The translations under genes and the position numbers were made by a program. Shown piece after piece: positions 42,380-52,650 of a DNA stretch of 64,000 bases. The stretch covers positions 2,790,001-2,854,000 of the forward strand of contig OZ345357.1 in the NCBI GenBank assembly GCA_977006965.1. The letters run 5' to 3'. The notes under the pieces were generated by a model that ran no database searches, was not told the DNA's origin, and saw only the letters and a list, made by a program, of their open reading frames with translations. This DNA is from Phymatolithon calcareum. Taxonomy: Eukaryota > Rhodophyta > Florideophyceae > Hapalidiales. Position 1 is the stretch's first letter. Each line of letters begins with the position of its first letter.

Positions 42380-43921
42380 CCGTGGTGGGTGTCGATTTGG
42401 TTTCGGCAGAGGTACTATTCCACTTTGCATACGCACGAAGGACAGCGTTCTTCTCATCCCAAACTCCAGACTTGACGCCAAGAACATCATTTTGATCATT
42501 AACAACATATAGGCGAGAAGCATTCAGACAAACTTCATCTCCTCACTACCGACATCAGCGGAAAGAGTAGTCAAAGTACAGAGAGTGTCCCCGTAGAGGT
42601 GCACTGTCGGTGAAAAAAATAGACTAGTGTCTTTCATTGTCAGTATGGGTTAACTTGATTAATAGCTAGTGAATGTGCAGTGAAAGGCTAGTTCTCGGAC
42701 TAACACAAAGTGAGCGGCATGTGAACGTGACTCTTTTACAATTATCTTGAGTCGCTTCCTGCCGGTGATATGTGGATGCTCTACGGATTGCACTAGGCAT
42801 CAGGTCGGCATTTTTCTTTGGGTAATCCTCAATAGATTAATGATGCCGGTTCTTGCGATCTTGAGAAGAAAATATCCATCAGCAATGTGGACTTTTCAGC
42901 TTAGAGACTTGTGCGCGCCTTCCTTGCGCGGACCTGAGACTTTGACGGAAATATGAGTTTATTGTCAAGGAGGGCAGCAGACGTGCCCTAACTAAATAGG
43001 TTCCGAGTCCCGAAGATCTTCTTTTGGATTCTTCGCGTGGGAACCTATGACGTGAACTATTGAAACAACGGTTGCAGGAGTTGATTAAAAACTCGTCTTT
43101 GGTAGCTTAGGGCTACCCAGAAGAGAATTCGAAGTCTTACGATTTGAGTAATTGTCCGATTTGAGCCTGCCATTAAGACGTTAGTTGTGTAGAAGGCTCG
43201 GTGGGAAAAACATCTTCCGTGGGTGACGCTATGGTTGGGCTCTTTTTCAAACTGAAGCGGATTATAGCGTACATCAAAAGAGGGCTGTGTATCTCATCCA
43301 CGGCAAATCGGACATGTGCGGTACGGGTTAAGAAAAAAGAGGAGAATATTGGGGAGATTCACATAATGAGTTCAGTGCACAGTCTTTGGATACGCGTGAG
43401 ACGAGTATGTTGTAATGTGCATTTACCAGCTCCTTTGGCACGATGCGTTCCTCATCAGACTCTGCACCGTTTGACCAGGCTTTTGAATGTACGCTTTTCC
43501 GATTCAATCTTCTTCTCTCAACCTTTCTGATACGCGCAGTGTATGGACTTATCGCAAGTCGGGCATTGTTGAAACTACTTGGATGGCATTGCAAGGTCAC
43601 GGAGGAACTACTATTTTCTTCAATCCTACTTTTCGATTTCCTCGATCTTGACAAAAAAATGCCGATCAATCTCAACTTTGCCGAGTTTGGCAAGTCAAGA
43701 GGTTTAAAGTCGATTAAAAACGTGCTAAACAATTTTTCCTTAGAGCAAAACTCTTTCAGTTCAAGCAAGATAGCTTTCTCCAGCAGAAGGAACTAAGCAA
43801 AAAATTCAGAATGAAGTTACCATCAACTAAAGGCAACACGCTTTTCAGCAAAATACCGTCCACTGATCATATCTGGTAGCGCCGGCATTTCCGATCAAGG
43901 TCCTGAATCTTGTAATCTCGC
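42380..43921. other. Stretch between LINE D and the gypsy remnant
   Basis: The first 150 bp belong to the broken minus-strand coding sequence. The rest has only short frames (109-146 codons) without motifs. It may include the 5' LTR of the following gypsy remnant, but I could not match a second copy. Confidence 0.35.
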
Positions 43922-45440
43922 ATGCCCCCTACACATCGGAGCAGCCATAGCCCCGGCAGCTCACAGTCCAGCACTCCGACCTCTGCCGAATTCAGAGCTC
44001 TCATTGATAAGGTGAACGAGCTTCAAACCACAATCTCCACGCAAAACTCCGTCATCGAGACTTTTCAAGCCAATGCCGAAGCGGACAGGAAAACGTTCAA
44101 CGGCACTTCTAACGACAAGAAGGTCCAGCCTCCGAACCTTTCCACTCAAGACAGCCTTTTCGTTCTCTCAAAGGTTTTGAGTCAAAACCCCGCCCATTTC
44201 AGTATTTTCAGGAAAGACCGACGATCGGACCGCGACCAAGGTTCGCGGATTTGTCTACAATGGCTGAAAAACTGGAGCGCTCAACAGCGCTCCGCACAAC
44301 CATGCACGCCCCCTCATCCGCACTAGGCAATGGAGCAATCCTACTAAGCCTCCAACCCCTCCAAAGAAGGGTACCCGCACTCCACATCCGAGGGCAGCGC
44401 CCTAACAAGCAAGGATCATAACACTTTACGCTAAAGGCTAGCCAAAAACCTTCAGCCTGTGATACTGTAGAGATTCGCGATACATCTACAGCACCACTCA
44501 TCGGAATGACAAACGGACATCTCAAAATAAGCCACCTTATAAACGCGGAACAAATTTAGGTAATGAAAATGGACTCCGAACCTGGAGAACCTTGCGTCAT
44601 TCTTGGACGGAAATGGCTAAAGATGCACACTTTAAGTATCGACTGGAAGACTGAAGTTATTCACTTAAAAGGTCCGGACTGAACACGATGGACTATACAG
44701 CCCCGTGGATACAAGGATTCTGGAAATGGATCAAGTGCGTCTGTGAAAAAAGTCTCACTTACGAATGAGAGATTACGAACTTTTTGTTGTGCGAACAAAT
44801 TCAAAGTTTTGAACCACAGAAATCGACGACATGTAACTAAGGTCTCATTTCAAGGATTTAGTACAAGAGTTTGAGGATGTGTTTGTCAACGAGGAACGCA
44901 CCGTGGTGCCAAGTCAATTTTGAAATTAATCTCAAGTCTGATGAGCCACCTCCGAAGCGCCCGGTCAAACGTTTTTCAGAAGGGGAAATCGAAGAGCTCA
45001 GATAACAGCTCCAAGCTCTGCTGCACAAAGGACTTCTGCGACCATCTTCATCATCGCACAGTGCGCCCGTCTTCTTCGTTAAGAAAAAGGACGGTGACCT
45101 AAGACTTGTTTTGCGAGTATCGTGGTCTGAATAAAATCACAGTCGAAAACTCAAACCACATCATCGACCTGCAAACGATTCCAGTCCGCTTGCCATCGTC
45201 GTTGACGCCGACGGGATGAAGAAACAAGAGGTTATTGCAATTCAAAACAAGAAGCGCGAAAAGCGAAGGGTACAGTTCGAAGGTGACCCGGAGAGCGAGG
45301 CCGAGCGGCTGTCGCGAGCAATTCTGAAAATTTTGCATGGACTTGGTCAAAAAATATTAAGTATGGACGAGGATGTCCAGTTTCAAAAACGGGGCGAGTG
45401 TGCACACGCCGTTCACATTCGTGTTAGTCCGATAAACTAA
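43922..45440 (+). pseudogene. Ty3/gypsy gag-pol remnant, deleted
   Basis: From MPPTHRSSHSPGSSQSS the gag start is open for 134 codons, with a heptad-like EFRALIDKVNELQTTISTQN. After decay come the protease end (CVILGRKWLKMHTLSIDWKT), the pre-RT hinge (EPPKRPVKRFSEGEIEEL), RT motif 1 ([20 protein letters not shown] then [11 protein letters not shown]) and a trace of [11 protein letters not shown]. The frame then jumps to a charged tail (KKREKRRVQFEGDPESEAER). Most of pol is missing. The ordering is that of chromovirus-like gypsy elements. LTRs were not identified. Confidence 0.7.
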
Positions 45441-46440
45441 TCTTTCACTGTAAGTTCACTTGCTGTTCGTCAAGTTAATTCATACTGAAAATGACCTAAT
45501 AATTTCACCAACGGTGCACCACCAGGGATCGTCCCAATTCCATTTTATTGCAATGAATTGCAATGTTCTATTTATTGCACAGAGTTTTTGCTATTGCAAT
45601 TGTAGTTGGAGCATAGTTCCAATTGCAATTGAAATTGGAGCCGCGCCGTTTACTTTTAGTCGGCTTACATCATTGACAGGAAGAAAGGTTGTATTCAGTC
45701 GAAGTCACTCGACACTCCGAGGTCCAGTTTGGGTGGCTCTCTATACACATGTCACTTGTTGGTTTTCTTGCTATTGGAGCGTCGAATTTGTGTGGCGCTC
45801 CTCATGGTTCATGACATCGGAGGAGGAATCACGAACCAGGGCAATGGCCACGATGTGCAAGCGTACGTTTATGTTCGGCGACACGTCATCACCGAAGTAT
45901 CAGGAAGGTTTCGTATCTGTCAACGTTGAGCAAAAGTGTCCCGTCCGGGTATTCTTCCTTAAAAGGAAGAAGATATTCTCTATGCAAAATGATCCTCAAA
46001 ACAGGCGAAATATGGTGAAAGCCGGAGTTTCTAAATTTACCCATTTCACAGCAATGCTAATGAAGCCAATGATATGTGTGTGGCAGTAGCTCAGACATGC
46101 TGCAACAAAGGAAAGAAAGAAAAACTGAATTCGCGGTCTCTCATTGACTTCATTAGCATTGCTGTGAAGTGATTGAAACTTTCGCTTCAGATTACATTCA
46201 GGCACTAAACTTTATCACAACAGTAGAAAATTTCTTGATGCATGGGCAGCTGTTTGAGAATTCTACGTAGCATCTCCACTTTGCCAGTCACGAGCCGCGT
46301 CGAATTTCCTACCAAAAACATCTCAATTTTTCCTTTCCATGAAGAGAAATAAAATCATGGACTTGTCCCAAGTTGGGTGTAAGCCTACGAACTAAAAGCC
46401 TTAGTTACGACTCCAGCAGGAGAATCTCGAAGAATTCCAG
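45441..46440. other. AT-rich stretch with a hairpin
   Basis: Contains CAATTGCAATTG-rich sequence around 45590-45640 and the inverted repeat listed separately. A 209-codon plus-strand ORF has no motif and spans the hairpin, so I do not call it a gene. Confidence 0.4.
46045..46168. repeat. Inverted repeat, 28-bp arms
   Basis: 46045-46072 and 46141-46168 are complementary at 27 of 28 positions (core CAGCAATGCTAATGAAG) around a 68-base loop. It may be a foldback mini-element. Confidence 0.85.
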
Positions 46441-47526
46441 CTACAACATTGGCTTGGTGATTAGTATCCAGCCGAGCAGCACGAGAGAAACACTAGACAT
46501 CGTGGCAATAATCAGACCCTCTACGTGCCTAGATATAAGACGCCGATCGCGCAAGGTGACTGCGAACGACGGTATGCAGGCGGCCAACGCAAAAACGACG
46601 CTCGAGTAAACAATAACCGCCGGAAGTTCAGGATTTTCGGCGAGCTTCTGCAAAATCCATAAGCGATCATGCAGAAGACCCAGTTTAGGACCAACGATTG
46701 CGTAGAACGGGAAGCCCCAAAGTAGAGGGAAAATGTAGGTGAGATAATCGACCAGCCATCCACTGCTTTTTTCGGTCGAATTTCTCGCCTTTCTGCCTCG
46801 AATAAGCTGCGAACTATTTCGTATTACGTCCAGAACGCCGATGATTCCGACAAAGCATAGAAATCCATCCAAGGCACTGGAGAGCGCATGGGAAGACATC
46901 GCACTTGGATAGACGGGTGAGCACCAGAGCGCCACCCACGCGTTAAACGCCGATGAAAACGACGAGCTGACGAAGACGTTTCGGTTCCAAGGCTCCTTGC
47001 TTCGGTGCCGAATGGCCAAAACTGTACCGGAGGTGCCCTGCACCAAAACCGAAAGTGCCCACGACCAGAGTAGTGGCCCGAGCACAACGTCAGGTGGCAG
47101 CTCCAGGCGCCCCGTGACGATGTACATTGGAAATATGCATGCGAGTAGTGCCGCAGATGTCAGCACGAAAGCTCCCCCAGATAGCTTGTGGACCCACTTC
47201 CGATCCTCCATTGTAGAGAGGCGACGCATGAATGCCTCGCGGCCGATGTTGACGGACATGGGCATGACGGGTTGGCTTGAGGTGTTCGATGTACGTTCGA
47301 GAGACCTTGTCAGGTTATCGGTCATTGTGACAATTAACCCGGACTTCGAAAAAGCGGTGTACAGTGCTCGGCGTCGCTCCGGTGGTGGAGCTTGTGAGAT
47401 TTGCAAACGACATCTCGCGTGCCTCCCCGCGAACTTCCGCATGGATAGGGAGTTGTAATGCGGTTTACCGGTAGACCAAGTGCTTGGCATGTGCGGAGTC
47501 GCAAATGCGCTAGAGGCAGTTGACAT
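46441..47526 (-). CDS. Multi-pass membrane protein of unknown function, intronless
   Basis: The gene is 361 codons with an ATG start and clean stop. The first 110 residues are Ser/Thr/Arg-rich with few acidic residues, which could be a targeting peptide. About seven hydrophobic segments follow: GAFVLTSAALLACIFPMYIV, VLGPLLWSWALSVLV, a third around FNAWVALWCSPVYP, LDGFLCFVGIIGVLDVI, LTYIFPLLWGFPFYAIVG, VIVYSSVVFALAACI and ATMSSVSLVLLGWILI. Loops are basic (RHRSKEPWNR, RGRKARNSTEKS). I recognise no transporter or enzyme signature. The regular helix pattern and absence of stops in a decayed region argue for a real, maintained gene. Confidence 0.75.
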   Translation of the reverse strand: MSTASSAFATPHMPSTWSTGKPHYNSLSMRKFAGRHARCRLQISQAPPPERRRALYTAFSKSGLIVTMTDNLTRSLERTSNTSSQPVMPMSVNIGREAFMRRLSTMEDRKWVHKLSGGAFVLTSAALLACIFPMYIVTGRLELPPDVVLGPLLWSWALSVLVQGTSGTVLAIRHRSKEPWNRNVFVSSSFSSAFNAWVALWCSPVYPSAMSSHALSSALDGFLCFVGIIGVLDVIRNSSQLIRGRKARNSTEKSSGWLVDYLTYIFPLLWGFPFYAIVGPKLGLLHDRLWILQKLAENPELPAVIVYSSVVFALAACIPSFAVTLRDRRLISRHVEGLIIATMSSVSLVLLGWILITKPML

Positions 47527-49125
47527 GATTGAGGTGCGGCTTTCTATTTTCTCGTCTCGACCTTAGTCTTGTGCTTCACCGGTCTTTCCGTAGTGACCGC
47601 TTTCGTGTTATAAGAGAGCAATGACGAAGAGAGGGGACCTTACGCGGAAATAACGTCGTAATACGCCGCGTCCTCCATTTTAACACACCATTCGCGTAAG
47701 AAGAAGTATTATCCATTGGAGGTTACACCTGGATCCATCCGTCGTTCAAACAGTACGGGTAATAATATGTTTCTTCCTATGTGAAGTTACATGTCGACAA
47801 ACACTGTCATCGTGCAGAATTTTCGACCGAAAAGCGGAGGTGTCTCATTTTGAAGCACCAGTCGTGCTTGCCGTACAGTATGCGATAATGAGGGGCAAAA
47901 AACGACAAATTACACCCAAGGTACTCTTCATGTGGAATTGCTGACAAATGAGTGGGCAGTGGTACGTTCAACGACTTCTGTATCATAAGTCGACAAAATT
48001 TATCATTTTTCGTTTGACAGCGAACTCGGGAACCCGCGAATATTTTACAATTTGTGTGCAATTCTTAATGAAGAGTACCTTAGTATATACGTGTATACGC
48101 CAAGATACTCTTCATCAAGAATTGCACACAAATTGTAAAATAACAAAAAACGACATATTTTCTTGTTTTTTGTTTTCTTCTTCCACTATATGAGTTTTCT
48201 GATACGAATCGGTTGGAGCGCATTGCGCTCATAGTAATGGTTTCAAAATTTGAAAATTAAAACTTATGTATTATTAGATATGAAGAGAAAGGACAAGCAC
48301 GACGTTTAAAATCTCGCTTTGTAAGCGGGACAGAATTGCAGAGCAAATCGTTTCTTCGTATCGATACGAAAAAACGATCGTTCCTGAAGCAGAATTGCTA
48401 CTGTTCTAGGTGTATGACAAAAATAGATCTTTGAATTTTGGGACAGGCAAGTAAAACGCATGGCAGGATATGGCAAGAGGGAAACACCAATGCATATGAT
48501 ACGAACAATAACGAAAAATATGAGCAAAACCATCCTGCCAGAAAAGTGGAACAACGTGGAACTAGGAGCAGAGCATCATAAATCGCCGTAGGGAGCTCGC
48601 TAGCCAAGTCTTTGCGTAGTAGAAAAAACGGGCTCTGGATGACCTGTCGCAGTTAGAATGTACTGTATACATATATCTGAATACAATGGCAATCTATTGT
48701 ATGCCTGTATGCACTACAACCTGTCTAACTGCAAACTCAGCAACTGAAAAAACTGCAAAAGGAATGCCTTTCTCGACAGAAAAAGCATCTAAAAATACAC
48801 AAATTTTAGGGTGCCTTGCCTTGCATACTTGCCAACTGCAAACCTCTCAACTGAGGACATTTATTTTTCGCTTATTTTTTAAGGATGCCTTTCAAATGAA
48901 GATATCACATTGCATTCACGTAAGGGTACACGTGCTCGCTCCTGCCCAGCATCTCGGAACAATTTTTATTTCCTTCGTCACCTGGAATGCCCAATCCGGT
49001 AAACAACCTCTGTATTGCCGAGAAGAAGCGCATATTGGATGGTTGCGCGTGCTCAGCGCGAGACAAGAGCCCAGAAAATGACTTCCCTTCTGCAGAGTAG
49101 GGTCACTGATTTCCTGTGATGTGTT
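47527..49125. other. Intergenic stretch upstream of the membrane protein gene
   Basis: Should hold the promoter of the minus-strand gene, but no clear TATA box is seen. It includes the 48.04 kb hairpin. A 131-codon plus ORF at 48.69 kb is unrecognised. Confidence 0.4.
48042..48141. repeat. Inverted repeat, 36-bp arms (MITE-like hairpin)
   Basis: 48042-48077 and 48106-48141 are reverse complements apart from one or two positions (ATTTTACAATTTGTGTGCAA against its complement). The 28-base loop contains GTATATACGTGTATAC, itself a palindrome. At 100 bp in total it is the size of a small MITE or microRNA-precursor-like foldback. Confidence 0.88.
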
Positions 49126-49175
49126 ATTTGAGAATACAAGAGCTCTTGTATTCTCAAATCATCTAGATGATTTGA
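49126..49175. repeat. Two overlapping perfect palindromes
   Basis: 49126-49159 is a 34-bp perfect palindrome centred on AAGAGCTCTT. 49154-49175 is a 22-bp perfect palindrome centred on ATCTAGAT. They share six bases. Neither has a loop, so each can form a cruciform. Confidence 0.93.
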
Positions 49176-51530
49176 ACCTTTGGCCGATCTAAGTGTGTCC
49201 ATTTGCTGTAAGCTATCTGTAAGGTGCGGAGATATATAGTGTTATGATAGGAACTTCGGAAGTGAAAATCCTCTCTAACTGAAAACCAACCACCTGTCCC
49301 AAACCTTGCAGTTAGAATGGTTCGACTGTAAAATAACAATTATTAAGTTGTATTCTTGATCGAAGCCCTTATTAGTGCATTTGTGCATGTGATATGTACA
49401 TTTTGTGTACTCCTTATACAAGATATACTCCTTTGGGTAATTCCCAGAACTTTTATAATTCGGGATACAGTTCAATCTCCAAATTACCCAGACCTCGCAA
49501 GACCAAAGCATGCATGACTGAGTTTTAATCTGCTGTAGCCGATTTGCTTCAGTGCCTTCGAGCCACGAGATTGTAGACGGAAAAAGGCCATTTTCGTAGT
49601 ATGTTCTCATTTTCTAAACAGAACAGATCTGGATCATGCCTCGACGACTGGACCACTGTGAAAGGTCGGAGGATGAAAGACGTCTGGACAATTATTGTAC
49701 TAGACAATTGTAAAATGTTCTATCGTTATTACAAGAAAGAATGATGACAGAATAATACTTGTTTCGACGTATCTATGTGGTCGAAGTTCTAACATTGAAC
49801 CAGACGATTGCAAAAGGGCGTGCTCTTGTGTAACAGAGGCTGTCTTCCTAAGAACTTCGACCACACAGACACATGAAAATCGAGCACATTAATTAGAACC
49901 GGAATTCAGAGTGCCAGTGGTTTCGAATGGAAGTTGTAAGGTGCTTTGTACTTGGTATTTAAACGAGCTCTAAGAGTTTGGCCTGGTATGCTTGTATCTG
50001 TTCGGGAATATTGTCGAAGACAGTTTGTAAACGAAGACGAAATTTTTCGGATTCAGTCCCAGAGATGCTGAAAGGCCCTTATCAAGCGCAGTACATGCAA
50101 GAAATGAGAATACGGTTCGAATATGGTCGAAACGTGAATGACTATTGTCCTGATCGATTGGATTCAAGTGAACACGAGAAGAGAAATGCGTATACCGGAG
50201 AAGTACAGCTGTTGATCATATCATTCCTCGTGGCATTCATCATAACAAGATATTTTCGTGTTAGTTGTCATATTGCAATCTCACTTCTACATCATCACGT
50301 GCGCTCAGCTTCTTGTTTGAGAAGCCAAGCAGAGAACAAGACGAACACACTTACCTTGCTGCTTGTTGAATTCTCGCTTTTTGGTTTATCGTTCGGGTTC
50401 ACCCCGAACGTAAACAACTACCGGACGAGTCAGTTTGTCCTCCGGGGAGTTTCTGCCCGCTTTTCTTGCCGCGTACGTGTGCACGTGTACTACCCTACAC
50501 TGCGCTACGTGTCATAACCATACATAGCCTATCAAAACAGGAGTGTTTCATAAAAACAATATTCATACAATCGTGCACAGTATTGGCCCAAACGGGCAGA
50601 ATGGAACTCAGTTCCAGTGTGCCGGAATCGCAACTTATGTTAAAAAGTACACTGGAATTACTTACCAGATTCAAAAATTACCGTAAATTTTTTGGCATAT
50701 TAAATTGTATGATTGAAGCAGTTCCTGCTATATCCTGTCAAAATCTAGTCGCCTACTCGTGAATTTTCTGAAAAATGAAACTATGAATCGATTAATATTG
50801 AATTCATAACTAAAGCCCGAGCGCGCCATTTGGGTTAGAGCTTTAAATTGACGCAAAGTGATATTTTGCAAAGCTTACTTTTTAATGAAGTTAGTATACA
50901 AATTTAATGCTCGAAAACACATAAGTTACTCTTCATATGGAATAGCACGCATATTAGCTTTTCTGCTTCGTTCCACTTTCCCGAGAGAGAGCAAATGTAG
51001 TTACGTTTCGTTTCTGTTGCTCCACTATTACAAGCCGAAAGAGGACCATGTTGAGAATACGGATTTTGCGTCCGTCTTACAAGTCTGGAAAAGTCCATAG
51101 TTTCAGTGTTAAACATTTTGACCAATAATGAGAACACGGTATAAGTCATAGTGACTGTTGTACCCATCTATGAGACTTTTTCCTTCATAATGATTTCTAG
51201 ATTTAGGAAGCGGAATTTCTTTTCACCCAAACGTTTCGAGATAGACTTGCCAAAGAGTGTCGTGGAATCGTTTTTAAGTTCTTTCTCAACGGTTCCTGAA
51301 ATCATCTGGAGCGAAAGTTTGCAGATTGACATTACACATGGCACCAGCCAGTCCAATATATGCCGCGTTCTCGTAAAAAGTCCGCAAAATAATTGGTATT
51401 GAAGACAAATTTGACTTGCTTTCTGGCGCGATCGCGATTAGTTCTCAAGAAAACTTGTAGCAATCACGTCCGCCCAGTATGTAATTGAAATTTTCTGTTA
51501 TTTGCGCCCAGACTTTCTATAATACTTTTC
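49176..51530. other. Anonymous AT-rich stretch
   Basis: An inverted repeat (TGTGGTCGAAGTTCT at 49776-49790, complement at 49851-49865) is the only structured feature. A 179-codon plus ORF at 49978-50517 has no recognisable domain and is left uncalled. Confidence 0.4.
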
Positions 51531-51533
51531 ATG

Positions 51534-51682
51534 AAACATTTCTGGAAACATCTAGGAACACATTCGAACTCTCTAGATGAATCTGGAACACGAATAGAAA
51601 TTTCTAGATAGATCTAGATAAATAGAATGTGCAATTTTCGTACACATAAGTTATGATAGAGGAATGGGAAACGTATATATAT
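51534..51682 (+). promoter_or_regulatory. Promoter-like block: heat-shock-element-like repeats and TATA box
   Basis: TTTCTGGAAAC, GAATCTGGAAC, GAACACGAATAGAAATTTC and several TCTAGA units give alternating GAA/TTC blocks of the HSF-binding type. About 60 bases further on is GTATATATATAAG. Downstream is GAGAACCATGAAC with no long ORF. This may be the U3 region of a solo LTR or a lost gene's promoter. HSE assignment rests on motif pattern only. Confidence 0.4.
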
Positions 51683-52650
51683 AAGCCTCGCCTGGAGTCC
51701 AACTAGAGGACCGGAGGGAGACAGAGAACCATGAACTGATGATATTTAAAAAACAAAGAGTAGTATCGTAAATACGAAACTCCCACCGGCTCAATCAACC
51801 CCTGCATTAGTCATTCGTTTCATAACTCCTTCAAGAACAGGAAAAAGGAAAGATATCACTTCGCCTTCAACTAATCTTTCGTTTCCTTTCCGCGTTTCTG
51901 TAACAAGCAATGCGTGAGCCTTCAGGAATCAAATAGTGTGCGTAAAGCTCGACTTTGGCCGACAGGGACACACTTGACCTTGGTTTTCCCCTTCTGGATC
52001 AAATTATGCCACTTCTGACCTTAAATATCTCTCCACATACATCATTTTTCCCTCAAAGTGGTTCACATCCCGTACTTATTTTGCGCATTATGAAGTTTCG
52101 TATCAGAAAACTTAGCGAAGAATATACTCATGTTGTTATGCAGCGAAGGTGAAACAAGTTTGGACGGATTAGAAATGGTTCGAATTTGCTGTAACGAGTT
52201 GAAACTTTTCGAGCAAAGAAATGTTGGTGTGTGTAGTAGAGTTGAATTACGAAGCTCTCGGCCTTTTCTATAAATGAGGTCTACTGGTACACTTAGGGCC
52301 CTTAGCCGTACTTAGCGAATGACACCTCGAAGATAGTCAAGACTTAGATTTACGGTAGTCATTTTTCCCCTGCCATCGTCAACGGCATGGGAATACCTAA
52401 GCTATGTCAAACAATCAACTCACTGCTTAGCTTGGCTTCGCAGAGAAGGTCTTCGGTACTACGGCTGCAACTCCACGCGGTCACGGACCTGCTTGGTCAA
52501 TCGCTAGAGCTGGGTACTTCGCGTCAAGGAGTGCTACGTCCGACTTTGGCCACGTCACGGACTGAGGCGTTGTACTGACCTTTGGGGTCTTCCCCCGGTG
52601 AGGAAATCCGTGTCCCTTATAGACATCTAACGCCGTTCTATCCGATCGCC
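51683..52650. other. Stretch downstream of the promoter-like block
   Basis: No gene or repeat recognised. All frames are short. Confidence 0.4.

Larger units (their letters stand above)
39384..42530 (-). pseudogene. Unrecognised coding sequence broken by LINE D and R-B
   Basis: On the minus strand one frame runs from about 42530 (VCLNASRLYVVNDQNDVLGV, KSGVWDEKNAVLRAYAKWNS). It crosses the LINE D target site without a stop (TPTTAKAVLMVTIHRS) and continues with TKKAAINAANEFAKRVYPSY and ADSSGFNFVIILNFKNEEHF, where R-B cuts it. Frame continuity through a 15-bp TSD is good evidence that it was a real gene before insertion. I do not recognise the family. The start may be an intron acceptor near 42540. 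Confidence 0.55.

Noticed and set aside
45460-46089. 209-codon plus ORF
   Set aside because: It covers a palindromic AT-rich block and a hairpin arm and shows no conserved motif.
49978-50517. 179-codon plus ORF with a hydrophobic stretch
   Set aside because: No domain, no supporting splice or repeat evidence, and mixed composition. Left uncalled.
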